From contig NW_006921537.1 of NCBI RefSeq assembly GCF_000340215.1, forward strand, positions 434,001 through 498,000: DNA of 64,000 nt. The letters are read 5' to 3'. Of this stretch, positions 23,976 through 32,739 are shown piece after piece. Numbering within the stretch: position 1 is the stretch's first letter; the number at the start of each line of letters is the position of its first letter. Both the position numbers and the translations under genes were made by a program. This DNA comes from Pseudocercospora fijiensis CIRAD86 (lineage: Eukaryota > Ascomycota > Dothideomycetes > Mycosphaerellales > Mycosphaerellaceae). Under the pieces are notes generated by a model, which was not told where the DNA came from, did no database searches, and saw nothing but the letters and a program-made list of their open reading frames with translations.

Positions 23976-24183
23976 CCAACCCCCTCAATGATGAACAACC
24001 ATCTCCAGCCAGCAATCCCGCGTGCTCCGTCGAGGTTTTTGGTGATGAGGCCAGCAAGTAGACCCGACACAATCCCAGCACACGCAACCGCAGTGTAATA
24101 CCACGAAAACCGGCGGGCGAGCTCGTAGCGTTTGTACCAGCACGAGAGGTAGAAAGCGATTCCCGGCGCAAATCCTGCCTCGA

Positions 24184-24354
24184 TGTTGAAACAGGCTCAT
24201 AACCTGTTGAAACAGGTACCACTGTATAATGTTACTTGTCTTGTCTATTCTACCTAGGAGACACGAGCTCTATTTATCTCTAGACCTCTTTGTCTATCGG
24301 AGATTAGCTCATTTCCACATGCTCTTTGAGGTGTACTAAGCCTCTTTGTCAACA
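24184..24354 (-). mobile_element. LTR-PBS-LTR scar of another copia element in the MFS gene (TSD CTCGA)
   Basis: CTCGA flanks both sides (24179-24183 and 24355-24359). On the minus strand the insert reads a 150-bp LTR (24354-24205, TGTTGACAAAG to TTTCAACA), then GGTTATGAGCC (24204-24194), then the last ten bases of the LTR again, TGTTTCAACA (24193-24184). GGTTATGAGCC is the initiator tRNA-Met primer site next to a 5' LTR. The whole interior and most of the 3' LTR were therefore deleted, joining at a two-base CC homology. It is not RIP-mutated. Confidence 0.88.
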
Positions 24355-24954
24355 CTCGATCACCCCGAGAGCGAAGCGCACACCTGCGAGCTGATGCCAA
24401 TTATTGCAACCCGCCATCGATGCCGCGATCCCTCCCCACCCCACGGCTAGCGCTGGAAGGTAAAGTGATGGCCGTACTCGTGTGAGGATGAGATTCGAAG
24501 GGATTTCGAAGATGACATAGCTGACGAAGAAGACCAGCAACACGACCGAATATTGCGTCGAACTGAGGTTGAAGTCTTTTTCGAGACCGCCGGTCTTCGC
24601 GTTGCTGGAAATATCCGTCAGCGCATTTGCGGGTCCTGTACATTCGACTCGACTCGATGGTACCCAATGTTTGCGCGATCAAGATAGCCGAGTAAGTATA
24701 AGCACCAGCAGCATGGCTAATGTGATGTTCAGTATTTTCATGGCGGCTTTCGCGAACGAATCAATGCAACGAGAACATCTCACAATTATTCGCATGTCTA
24801 GCTTTCGGAGTAGTCGTTTCTCTGCCTCGGAGTTGGGTGCATATGGCTCTATTCCGTCCACGTCGACATTCTGTTGCCGAGCAAGTTCGATCCATTGCTC
24901 CTGGTGCTTGGCTTTTGCTTGATTTTCGACTGATATGCTGGAGTGGCGAGACAT

Positions 24955-26201
24955 GACGACCGTGAGGGATTGGCTCAGCTCTGCAGTGTTGGCGAAAGGG
25001 CCTCTCTGCGAAGCGTTGAAGCTAAAAGCAAGAGAGTCCGATGTCAAATCTCGGTCATGTCATGCTAGAGGGAGTTTTTGGTAAATATGAAGAGAATTAG
25101 ATGTATTGCATGATCGCCAAGAATGCCTCGAGGCGATGGTCTTGAAAGTCCCGTCACCCCTCTCACTCGAGGCAGCGTGGCCAACACGTTTTGCCATAGT
25201 TGAAACCTGGTCAAGCGAGAGGGAGATCTGGGATGAGCAGAGGGTATACAGCGGTAAATGCAGGCATTCGACCGTCTCGAGGGCTAGAACTACCCCGAAG
25301 CGGGGAGATTGAGGGGAGTTGGGGAAATGGTGGAGGATCGACAGCGTCAAGTGATTTGACCTGCTGGGCGAATCTTCGGCAGAGGCACGAGCTATTCTGA
25401 GCAGACTAGTAGTAGAGAGGTGAAGGAGTCGGACTCCATGCGACCTCATCCGTCTGGACATCCGCGCGATGGCTGGACCAGTCGCTGGTCTGCCTTGAGG
25501 ATGGAGGAGTTGCGAGTGCTTGCAACATAGTGTGTCTCTTCATAGTCCAATTTCGGAAGCTTGGAGATGTCGTAATAAGCCTAATCAAGTGAGATGAAGA
25601 TTGAAAATGTTTCTCTAGAAGTCTTCGTCCGTGCTCTAGAAAAAGTGCGGCACGTCCCGGAGTGAATGAATCAAAGCAGCCGCTAGCGTGCAGGCTTCGG
25701 TAGGCAATAGAAAGAGAGTGCTCGCGTCTGATGTCCCCGCATTGCTTTTGGAATACTTCAACATCGTGCCCTTACTTTGTTCTCGACTTATTGCAGATTG
25801 GGATTGCAGACTACTCCAGACAAAGCTTGCAAAGATCCCCAGCTTATTTTACTGTAGCTTGTCAGCACCAATCCTTCTTGATCGCGCTTAGAAATGCTTA
25901 GCTAAATCGGATGACATCTAACCTATTCAGAACATCCCAGGGCGCAGGCAATGTGGAATCTTCTACTAATATACCATGTAGGAGAAGCCATTTTCTGAAC
26001 ACAGCTAGGAGGTATCTTACACTTTAGAGACAGCTTACCAAGTTCCAGGCAAAGTCGAAGAGACGGCAGCCGCAAGCAGAGCACATAACATATCAAAGCC
26101 CAGAAAACGTCCAGGCATTCAATTCCAAGACCTCAGATCCACAATTCACCCCTAATCGCAAAAAACACCGCAACGAGAGAAAAGACCCCTCTACCTCTAC
26201 A
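24955..26201. other. Intergenic region between the MFS and cupin genes
   Basis: GC-balanced host DNA, presumably with the divergent promoters of the transporter (minus) and the cupin gene (plus). Open frames at 25060-25461 (minus) and 25106-25400 (plus) overlap each other and have no recognisable product, so I do not call them. Confidence 0.5.
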
Positions 26202-26483
26202 ATGACTTTAGCACCAACGACCCGCACCATCCTCCTCCGCTACCCAATCCCCGAACTCCCAGGCTACGAAACCCGCACAATCCTTCTCGATTACGCACCC
26301 GGCTACAAAGCACCACCACACACCCATCCCAGCGCAGGTCCAAACTATGTCATAGAACGCACAGTAATCTCGCAACAATGGGGCGAGAAGGGCAAAGAAG
26401 AACGCTTCGTCGCCGGCGACACATTTATGGACTATGCAAACGAGCTCCACTTCGTGGGGAATGGGAGCGAGACGGAGAGGTAG
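26202..26483 (+). CDS. Small cupin-domain protein, probably C-terminally short
   Basis: 93 residues. It shows the first cupin motif as P-P-H-T-H-P followed by V-I-E-R, and the second as F-V-A-G-D then N-E-L-H-F-V-G-N. These supply metal-binding His/His/Glu/His as in single-domain cupins of the 'cupin_2' type. Family members usually have one more beta strand after the second motif, but here a TAG follows N-G-S-E-T-E-R. A GTAGGAGT at the stop could be a 5' splice site leading to a missing exon; the downstream DNA gives no convincing continuation. The start has the usual position before L-A-P-T-T-R-T-I-L-L. The metabolic role is unknown. Confidence 0.6.
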   Translation: MTLAPTTRTILLRYPIPELPGYETRTILLDYAPGYKAPPHTHPSAGPNYVIERTVISQQWGEKGKEERFVAGDTFMDYANELHFVGNGSETER

Positions 26484-26872
26484 GAGTATAAAACTATTCC
26501 TTTTCGCGGCGCGGAGGGTTGTTTCTTTTCTCGCGTTGTGATTTTAGGGGGTTTCGAATTCGGTGTTTCGTGCGAGGGAGAGGTTGAGGTTCGAGACTTG
26601 TGTTGTAGGGTATAGGGGATTGGGGTAGGAGAAGAAGGGTATAGTTAGAAGGCTCGGGATTAATAAGAGTTTCTAGAGTTGTGAAATGCAAGAGACGAGA
26701 ACTTACTTGCTACCTTATTCCCCGTAATTCATAGCAGCGAAGGCAGCGTTCAGTTGCATCAAGAGATCAAAAGTCATAACAATGCAATTACGTTACGGAC
26801 CAAGCTGCTACACATGTAAGATTATCACATGCTATCCACCACTCACTTATACTATAGCCTAGCATCGCCTCA
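26484..26872. other. Intergenic region between the cupin and fasciclin 3' ends
   Basis: The two genes converge here. Frames in both directions are short and low in information. It most likely holds the 3' UTRs. Confidence 0.45.
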
Positions 26873-28137
26873 TTATAGCGCCAACATGATAGCGAGAAGC
26901 ACCACACCCGCAGTGACAGTTGCAGAGAAACGAGCCGAAAGTCCCGCCGCCTCACCAGTATACGCCACAGGTTTCGTAGAATTCGTCGTATTCCCACCTG
27001 ACGTAGGAGGAGGACCATAACCACCGGCCGTGATACCCGGAACTTTCGGCATAAGGACACTAAACCCCCCCCAAAAAATAATAATCAGTCATTCATTCAT
27101 CAATCAAAGCCAAAAAAAGAAAAAAAAAAACTTCTCAGGGGAGAGAGATATGGGCCACTCACGAATCAATAACATGCGCAACGCCATTTTCCAAAATCAC
27201 ATTCGGAACCACAACCTTGGCATTATCAACCAGAACCGTGCCATCCGGAAGCACCGTAACCGTCAAATTCAACCCCGGCGCCAGACTGGGGACAGTCGCA
27301 TTACTCAGATCAGGAGAAAACAGAACCTTTCCCGCACTTGCGTGGTAAGCAAGGATGCCAGCCACTTGGTCCGTCGTAGCTTTCGCGATGGTGGATTCGA
27401 TGGCCGCGAAGGCCGCATTGTTGGGGATGAAGATGGTGAGGTCGGGAGTTGTGTCTGCGGTGTTGGTGAGGCCTGTGGAGTTGAGGGCGGCGACTGCGGC
27501 GGTGAGACCGAGGTTTGTTCCGGTGGCGGAGACGTTGAGGGGGAGGCGGAGGACGGAGTCGACTTTGTGGATTGTGATGCCGTGGGTAGCTTGGATGTCG
27601 GCTTGGACGACTTTGGAGGTGGAGAGGTAGCCGGAGAGGCAGGTGGCGGTGGAGCCTGGAAACGAAAAATAAGCGGATGCGAGGAAGTTGGAAAGGGAAG
27701 AAAGGCGTGTCTTCACCATTTAGCACGAGACCAACGTTTTGACCTCCTGTGACGTATGCGACTGCTTTGTCGTTGACTGGCTCCTCATCAGTCAAGAGAC
27801 TGTGGACAAACTTGGGAGTGGTTTGGAAGTCGGTGGATTTGTAGACACCGTTTATGACGTGGAGGGACAGGATGGCTGCGATTCCATTAATGTCCATTGC
27901 CGAGAAGATTTTGCCTTCCCAGCTGTCCGCAGGCACGGCAGCTATGGCGGAATCGGTGGGCAGAAGCATAGTGACATTATATGCCCCATCGATGAATTCT
28001 TGGACTCGTGGGAGCTTGGGGAAGACTGCGGCGATAGTTTTGAGATCGGACTGAGAGTTGAGGGTGCTGACGAGGTCCTGTTGAGCAGAGGCTAGGACGG
28101 AGGAAAGTAGGAGTGCTACGACATTATCGAGCAACAT
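26873..28137 (-). CDS. Fasciclin (FAS1) domain protein, two repeats, secreted and GPI-anchored
   Basis: Exons on minus are 28137-27717, 27655-27163 and 27059-26873; introns are 61 and 103 bp and the phases join exactly, giving 366 residues. Residues 1-18 are a signal peptide (M-L-L-D-N-V-V-A-L-L-L-S-S-V-L-A-S-A). FAS1 repeat 1 covers about 25-145, with L-L-P-T-D-S-A and H-V-I-N-G-V-Y. Repeat 2 covers about 160-305, with I-F-I-P-N-N-A-A-F and Y-H-A-S-A-G. A Gly/Pro/Thr/Asn linker and a C-terminal hydrophobic segment (V-V-L-L-A-I-M-L-A-L) fit a GPI-anchor signal. The family acts at the cell surface in adhesion and wall interactions. The 103-bp intron carries long pyrimidine runs before its acceptor. 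The gene looks intact. Confidence 0.85.
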
Positions 28138-28458
28138 CTTGTGAACGTGTAGCGCAGTCTGGTGCGTGAGTGAGTCAACGAACGTGTAGGTGCCGTTCTA
28201 CCAAGCTTCTCCGCGTGCCTCATATGTGCTGCACTCATGCCCAGCGCCGGCACTTCTACCACTGTTCCAACGTGTAAGCAGTATACCCAATGGGCACAGT
28301 CGATGATGTATTGGATGTGGTGTACCTGCATCTGACCATGTTCGCCGGGGTGATACTGACCACGCGCGAGGAGATTAGGCCTACCTCCGGAAGCGTCGGT
28401 ACTTGAGTTTCTGTGGTGCCCAAATTAGAAGCAAGGGAACTTTCATGGATGGAAGGTT
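28138..28458. other. Upstream region of the fasciclin gene
   Basis: Probable promoter and 5' UTR of the fasciclin gene. A minus-strand frame at 28256-28468 is open but may only be 3' UTR of the neighbouring small gene or a further exon of it. Confidence 0.4.
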
Positions 28459-28803
28459 TCATATCCATGTCGTGATAACCAATGGAATAGGGTGAGATTG
28501 ACCGTTTTGAGGTCGTCGCTTGTACTGTAGGTGCAAAGCAATCGTCCCTGTAATGGTCCCGTCCTTAAACTTGCGAGCCTCTAGTGCTACCCACGGGCTA
28601 GCCAGCGATATCGCGATCTGGACGATCATAGTCGATGGTATTGAAGCCAAACCGAGAAATCCAAACGTGATGTCGGCCTTAGGAATGGCGCTGTCGAGAC
28701 TCACAATGAAAATCTCTTCCAAGAAGCCGGTCTCCGGATGTCCCGCTTCCATCTCAACCTTTGAGAGTCGACGAAATGCTCCCGAGTCTAGCACTCTTAT
28801 CAT
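28459..28803 (-). CDS. Small hypothetical protein
   Basis: 114 residues from ATG at 28803. The sequence alternates charged and hydrophobic stretches (for example I-T-F-G-F-L-G-L-A-S-I-P-S-T-M-I-V-Q-I-A) and ends in a basic segment. I recognise no domain. It sits between the Wee1 3' end and the fasciclin promoter in the same orientation as both. Codon usage is like the neighbours. The 3' end may continue through an intron into 28256-28458, which I could not settle. It could also be non-coding. Confidence 0.35.
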   Translation of the reverse strand: MIRVLDSGAFRRLSKVEMEAGHPETGFLEEIFIVSLDSAIPKADITFGFLGLASIPSTMIVQIAISLASPWVALEARKFKDGTITGTIALHLQYKRRPQNGQSHPIPLVITTWI

Positions 28804-29235
28804 TGATCAATGCTACAGTATAGTATGGTCAAAGCGTTAGCCGCCAACTTGGACACGCCATCCACTCTCATGCTTCGCTCAAAACACTTTCCCGGTCAAT
28901 CCCCAGAAATCAATCCATCAATCCATCCCTTAAAACTCCATTTCTGCTGCTGTTGCGCTGCATGCATGCTCCACAAATGCTTCGTTAGGTCGTTAAATGT
29001 TTTCGATAGTAGGCCGTTATGATTTGCTTCTTGTGTTTTTCATTTCATATCCACTGTCCCTTGCACCTTTCTGATTGTCGCTGCCGACGCCGTGTCGAAG
29101 AATGATATTGTGATGGCCCGATGTATGTGAGGTTCCTCCGTTGTCCAAGCAAGGTTCGCAAGGGGGTCTCAACCGCCACTCAAACGAGTAAGGGGTTATG
29201 AATGCGGTGGGACAACAATGCCATGCTTCACACGC
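28804..29235. other. Region downstream of Wee1
   Basis: Probable 3' UTR of the Wee1-type gene and promoter of the small hypothetical gene. No other gene is supported. Confidence 0.45.
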
Positions 29236-32200
29236 TTAAATGTCCAGCATTTCCACATCATCCTGCTCGCCATGATTGAGCACGTCTTCAGCCGGCCCCC
29301 AAGCCCCTTCGTACACCGTGGCTCCAGCACGACGCCGAGTTTCGACCCATTGAACACCATGTGTCACCAAAAGCTGGTCCACAGACGGTCGCAAATCTGG
29401 GTCTGGGCTAATCATCCACTGGACTACTGTATCGAGGGCTTCGGAATCTGTTGGGTCGACCATGAAGTTCGGTGCTTGGCCGAGTTCCTGGCTGCGCTGA
29501 TGCTTGGGCACAGATGGTCGAAGGAAGGAAAGATCGTCATCACCCTGGTGTGAGGTGCACAGTGATTCGTTCGACTGCCCATTGAGCATCTCCACTGGAT
29601 CACCAGACTCGTCGCGTGGCAAGCTGCTGTCAGTGCTCCACGTGAGACTTGGCAAGTCGCTGAGGTCACCAGCACGAAGTCGTTGCCATGATGCACCATT
29701 GTCAGGGAGCACGATGTTGCCGGCAATCTCTAACATGATCATACCGAGTGCGAAAATGTCGGCCGGTCTGTCGAAGCGACCAGACAGAACTTCGGGGCCA
29801 ATGTACTCTCGGTCACCTTCTCCATCAAGACCGGCAGGTGCTGGCCAGGAGCTCGCCATGCCAAAGTCGCCAATCTTGAGAAGACCCTCCCAGTCGATGA
29901 AGACATTGGCAGGCTTCAAGTCAAGATGTATGAAGTGTGCGTCGTGAATGGCCTTGACGCCTTGCGACAGCTCCAACAAGATCTTCCAGATGCGGAAATC
30001 GTCCAGTCGGCCCTTGAATCCAGCTTGCAGCAAAAAGTCCTTCAGATTGCCGTTCTCGCAGTATTCTGTCTGGATGTACAGGTGATTCTTAGACTCCCAT
30101 TCACCGACGAGTTCAACGATGTGCTCATGGCCTCGTAGAGACCTGAGGATCTCTACTTCTCGCATCTTACGCTGGCGGTCCTTGACGCCAGTGTATGGCT
30201 TCCTGGACTTCTTGACTGCCCAGACTTCGCTTCCAGGGCTGCGCTTGTGATTCGTGGAGTTGCTGGCACCCAGTGGCTTGGAGACCTTGTAGACCTGCGA
30301 GAACTCTCCAGTGCCGACGGATGCGATGTGAGCGAAGCGTGTGTTGAGCGATGTATCCACTTCGTTTTGGAAGTAGCCTGATTGTGCGAGGCTTTGGCCA
30401 AGGCTGACACCAAAAGAATCTCCCCGAGGACCTGTTGGCGTTGCCGGAGGGAAGCTAGAGCTGTTTACCGGCACAGACGGGCGATGATCGACGGAGATGG
30501 ACAGACTGCTCGGGTCTGGAGGAGTGAACGACTCCACTGGAGTGTGGGGAGATGTCTTGTCGCCAACGATTGGGATCGCCTTGGACGGGCTTGGGGCTGA
30601 GAAGAAGGAAAGTTTAGTGAGAGTGCTTTCGGAAGCATCCAACAGCGGGAAAGAACGCAGCGATCGCTTTGCAAGTGGTGAGGGAGAAGCCAGTCTTGGA
30701 GGGTGGTACTCCGACTGGCTCCGAAACAGACGCGGCGAAGGAGTCGTACTGGTCGTCAGTGTGATGAATGGCATGGGCGAGTCATCGACGACGACACAGT
30801 CCGAGCTCTTCTCGCGCCGAAAACAGGGCGTGGACTCAGCAAATTGATACTTACATTCGTCGTCATCTGCGGTCGGCGAATGTTCACGCTCAGCAGGTGA
30901 GGCGAACGTGTCCGGACCCAGTGATGTCCTCCTCCCGAACAGACTGCTGCGCAGACTATTACTCTTGCCCTTGGACTGTGGTCGAGTGGTGGACGATGTA
31001 GACTTTGTTGGTGTCGGTGGCAAATCGTCGGCGAGTGCTTGGTTGTCAAGATGGTGTTGGTTGTCCAGGCGGTGTGTAGGAGAATTGTCGACATCGTCTC
31101 CATTGATGCTGAGGAACGAGCTTCTCCTGGTCAGTTGAGGCTGATTCGTCCTGGAACCGAAGATATTGACACCTTTTCCGAAAGCCTCTGGTGAGACGTT
31201 GGACACTCGACCATTGAACGGCGTAGTTGGACTTCCAAATTCGTGCATGGGTCGTGCAAGCTTTCCTAGTGCCGAGGGAGCTGGACTGGCACCAAAGTGG
31301 ATCTGTGGTGCTTTCTTCGAGGGCGTATCCGGCATGTGCGTGCTTGAGAACAGGCCTGCAGGCGGCTCATCTATATTGCGGTGGCGCTTCGAGATCAAGC
31401 CTGTTGACATGAATGCTTGCGGTAGCGGCTTCGCCATCTTGTACGCAGCCGGTGTCGCATGAGATTCGCCATTTGCAGCAGCGATCGCAGCCGGTCGCAT
31501 CGCTCCCAGTGGTAGGGACTTGGAGAATCCAGGAACGGGAGGTTTGGACACGACTACCTTTGGCTGTGCTGATGCCTCGTGAACAGGAGCGGTAGTAGCG
31601 GGCTGTTGCTGCTCAGGTTGCGGTGTGGTATTGTCTTCGGCAACGCTTGACGTGGAGGATGAAGGCGTCAGTGCGTGAGACAGTGGGTGCGGCTTTGGAG
31701 CTGACTGGTACAGTTTCTGTCCAGGCGGCGGGAACAGAACAGGCGGGTCACTGGCATTGCCTCTGCGAAAAGGCGAATCCATATCAGGACTGCGGAGTGG
31801 CAAAGCGCCATCGAGCGAGATTCTCGACCTTGCGCGATTCAGGGATGGACTCATCACCGAGTCGCGCATTGAGTCGGCGAACAAGTTCTTGCGACCGGGT
31901 CCGGCGCGCTGGGAAAGTGTCGATTTGCGCAAGCTGAACGGACGTCGATGTGGTGAGCTGGGAGGTGGTGCAGCCCAGTTGTTGAAGGTAGGCACTGGAC
32001 CATCTCTGTCCTGCTCGTCGGTCGATTGCGGAGAGTCGTTGCTGGCGCCGTCGAAGCTCTGCTCAAAGATGTTGAACTCCACACTGGATGCGGCGTGTAA
32101 GCTGCGACGCTTGCTACTCCGTGGGCTTCCTAGGCTTGCGGCTTCCAGATTCATGACTCCATCACTGCGCTTCAGCGGGCTCGACTTCATTGGCGATGCG

Positions 32201-32739
32201 TGCTCTCGCATGACAGGCTGCAGCAGCTTTTCTGGGCCTGGCTTGCCAAAGTCGATCTTGATGGGATTGTCGTAGCGCAATTCTGAAGCTGGCTTCACGG
32301 AGTCCTCGGAGCAATCCATATTCTCCTGGTCATGCTCCGTCGAACTTCTGCGCGTCGCGTATCGAGGAATTGTGTTGGCTGAATTGGAGTTGTCGCTCAA
32401 TGCGCGCCTGAGCGGGCTGTTGGGAGAAGTCCTGCGCGATCTTGTTCGCACCACGCTGGTACGCGAGGACGTTGTCTTGCTGCCGGCGTTTGCTTGGGTG
32501 GAGTCAAGGCTGAATGCGCGACTCAGTCCCGAGGGTGATCGCGGCGCTGGAGACATGGGAGCATTTGGGGATGTGGTTCCTTTGGTGGTGAGCAGAGCAA
32601 ATCGCGATGGCTTCGAGGGAGATCGCGATAGTGAGCGGCGGATCTGCCGGATGGTGGTGAAGCCGTCGTGGGGATGAGTGGGCGACAGCATGTGCATGGT
32701 GCCGCCTGGCGAGTGTCGCGGCGAGTACTCCAACTCCAT
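29236..32739 (-). CDS. wee1: Wee1/Swe1-type mitosis inhibitor protein kinase
   Basis: I take ATG at 32739 (1167 residues) as the likelier start. The frame is open further to 32928 (1230 residues), but the extra 63 residues look like 5' UTR, and M-E-L-E-Y-S-P-R begins the conserved-looking part. A long Ser/Pro-rich N-terminal region holds many S-P and T-P sites, fitting CDK and phosphatase control. The C-terminal kinase domain has G-T-G-E-F-S-Q-V, W-A-V-K-K (ATP Lys), H-L-D-L-K-P-A-N-V-F-I (about 29937-29905), G-D-F-G-M-A-S and E-G-D-R-E-Y-I-G-P-E-V-L. The HLD and DFGMA variants are hallmarks of Wee1. It phosphorylates the inhibitory Tyr of Cdc2/Cdk1 in the nucleus and delays mitosis. A GTAAGT inside the frame near 30850 could be a splice donor; reading through keeps the frame. 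It is complete and free of RIP. Confidence 0.9.
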   Translation of the reverse strand: MELEYSPRHSPGGTMHMLSPTHPHDGFTTIRQIRRSLSRSPSKPSRFALLTTKGTTSPNAPMSPAPRSPSGLSRAFSLDSTQANAGSKTTSSRTSVVRTRSRRTSPNSPLRRALSDNSNSANTIPRYATRRSSTEHDQENMDCSEDSVKPASELRYDNPIKIDFGKPGPEKLLQPVMREHASPMKSSPLKRSDGVMNLEAASLGSPRSSKRRSLHAASSVEFNIFEQSFDGASNDSPQSTDEQDRDGPVPTFNNWAAPPPSSPHRRPFSLRKSTLSQRAGPGRKNLFADSMRDSVMSPSLNRARSRISLDGALPLRSPDMDSPFRRGNASDPPVLFPPPGQKLYQSAPKPHPLSHALTPSSSTSSVAEDNTTPQPEQQQPATTAPVHEASAQPKVVVSKPPVPGFSKSLPLGAMRPAAIAAANGESHATPAAYKMAKPLPQAFMSTGLISKRHRNIDEPPAGLFSSTHMPDTPSKKAPQIHFGASPAPSALGKLARPMHEFGSPTTPFNGRVSNVSPEAFGKGVNIFGSRTNQPQLTRRSSFLSINGDDVDNSPTHRLDNQHHLDNQALADDLPPTPTKSTSSTTRPQSKGKSNSLRSSLFGRRTSLGPDTFASPAEREHSPTADDDECKYQFAESTPCFRREKSSDCVVVDDSPMPFITLTTSTTPSPRLFRSQSEYHPPRLASPSPLAKRSLRSFPLLDASESTLTKLSFFSAPSPSKAIPIVGDKTSPHTPVESFTPPDPSSLSISVDHRPSVPVNSSSFPPATPTGPRGDSFGVSLGQSLAQSGYFQNEVDTSLNTRFAHIASVGTGEFSQVYKVSKPLGASNSTNHKRSPGSEVWAVKKSRKPYTGVKDRQRKMREVEILRSLRGHEHIVELVGEWESKNHLYIQTEYCENGNLKDFLLQAGFKGRLDDFRIWKILLELSQGVKAIHDAHFIHLDLKPANVFIDWEGLLKIGDFGMASSWPAPAGLDGEGDREYIGPEVLSGRFDRPADIFALGMIMLEIAGNIVLPDNGASWQRLRAGDLSDLPSLTWSTDSSLPRDESGDPVEMLNGQSNESLCTSHQGDDDLSFLRPSVPKHQRSQELGQAPNFMVDPTDSEALDTVVQWMISPDPDLRPSVDQLLVTHGVQWVETRRRAGATVYEGAWGPAEDVLNHGEQDDVEMLDI

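Larger units (their letters stand above)
17658..24954 (-). pseudogene. MFS transporter (Dal5/allantoate permease type) split by two retroelement insertions
   Basis: Exons on the minus strand are 24954-24784, 24716-24664, 24604-18302 (with both insertions), 18248-18087 and 18028-17658. Introns are 67, 59, 53 and 58 bp. Removing the inserts with one TSD copy each leaves 1509 bp, or 502 codons with no stop or frameshift, the usual length for this family of 12-helix anion:cation symporters. Readable marks are the N-terminal R-K-L-D-M-R-I-I, Y-L-D-R-A-N-I-G-N-A-K-T-G-G-L after helix 1, and the G-V-I-E / A-G-F-A-P-G signature, which the 171-bp LTR scar cuts. The copia lies after W-R-W-L-F-I-I-E-G-V. 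The exact substrate cannot be read; relatives carry allantoate, nicotinate or other small carboxylates. Exon DNA next to the inserts is free of RIP. The gene should be null in this strain. Confidence 0.9.
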
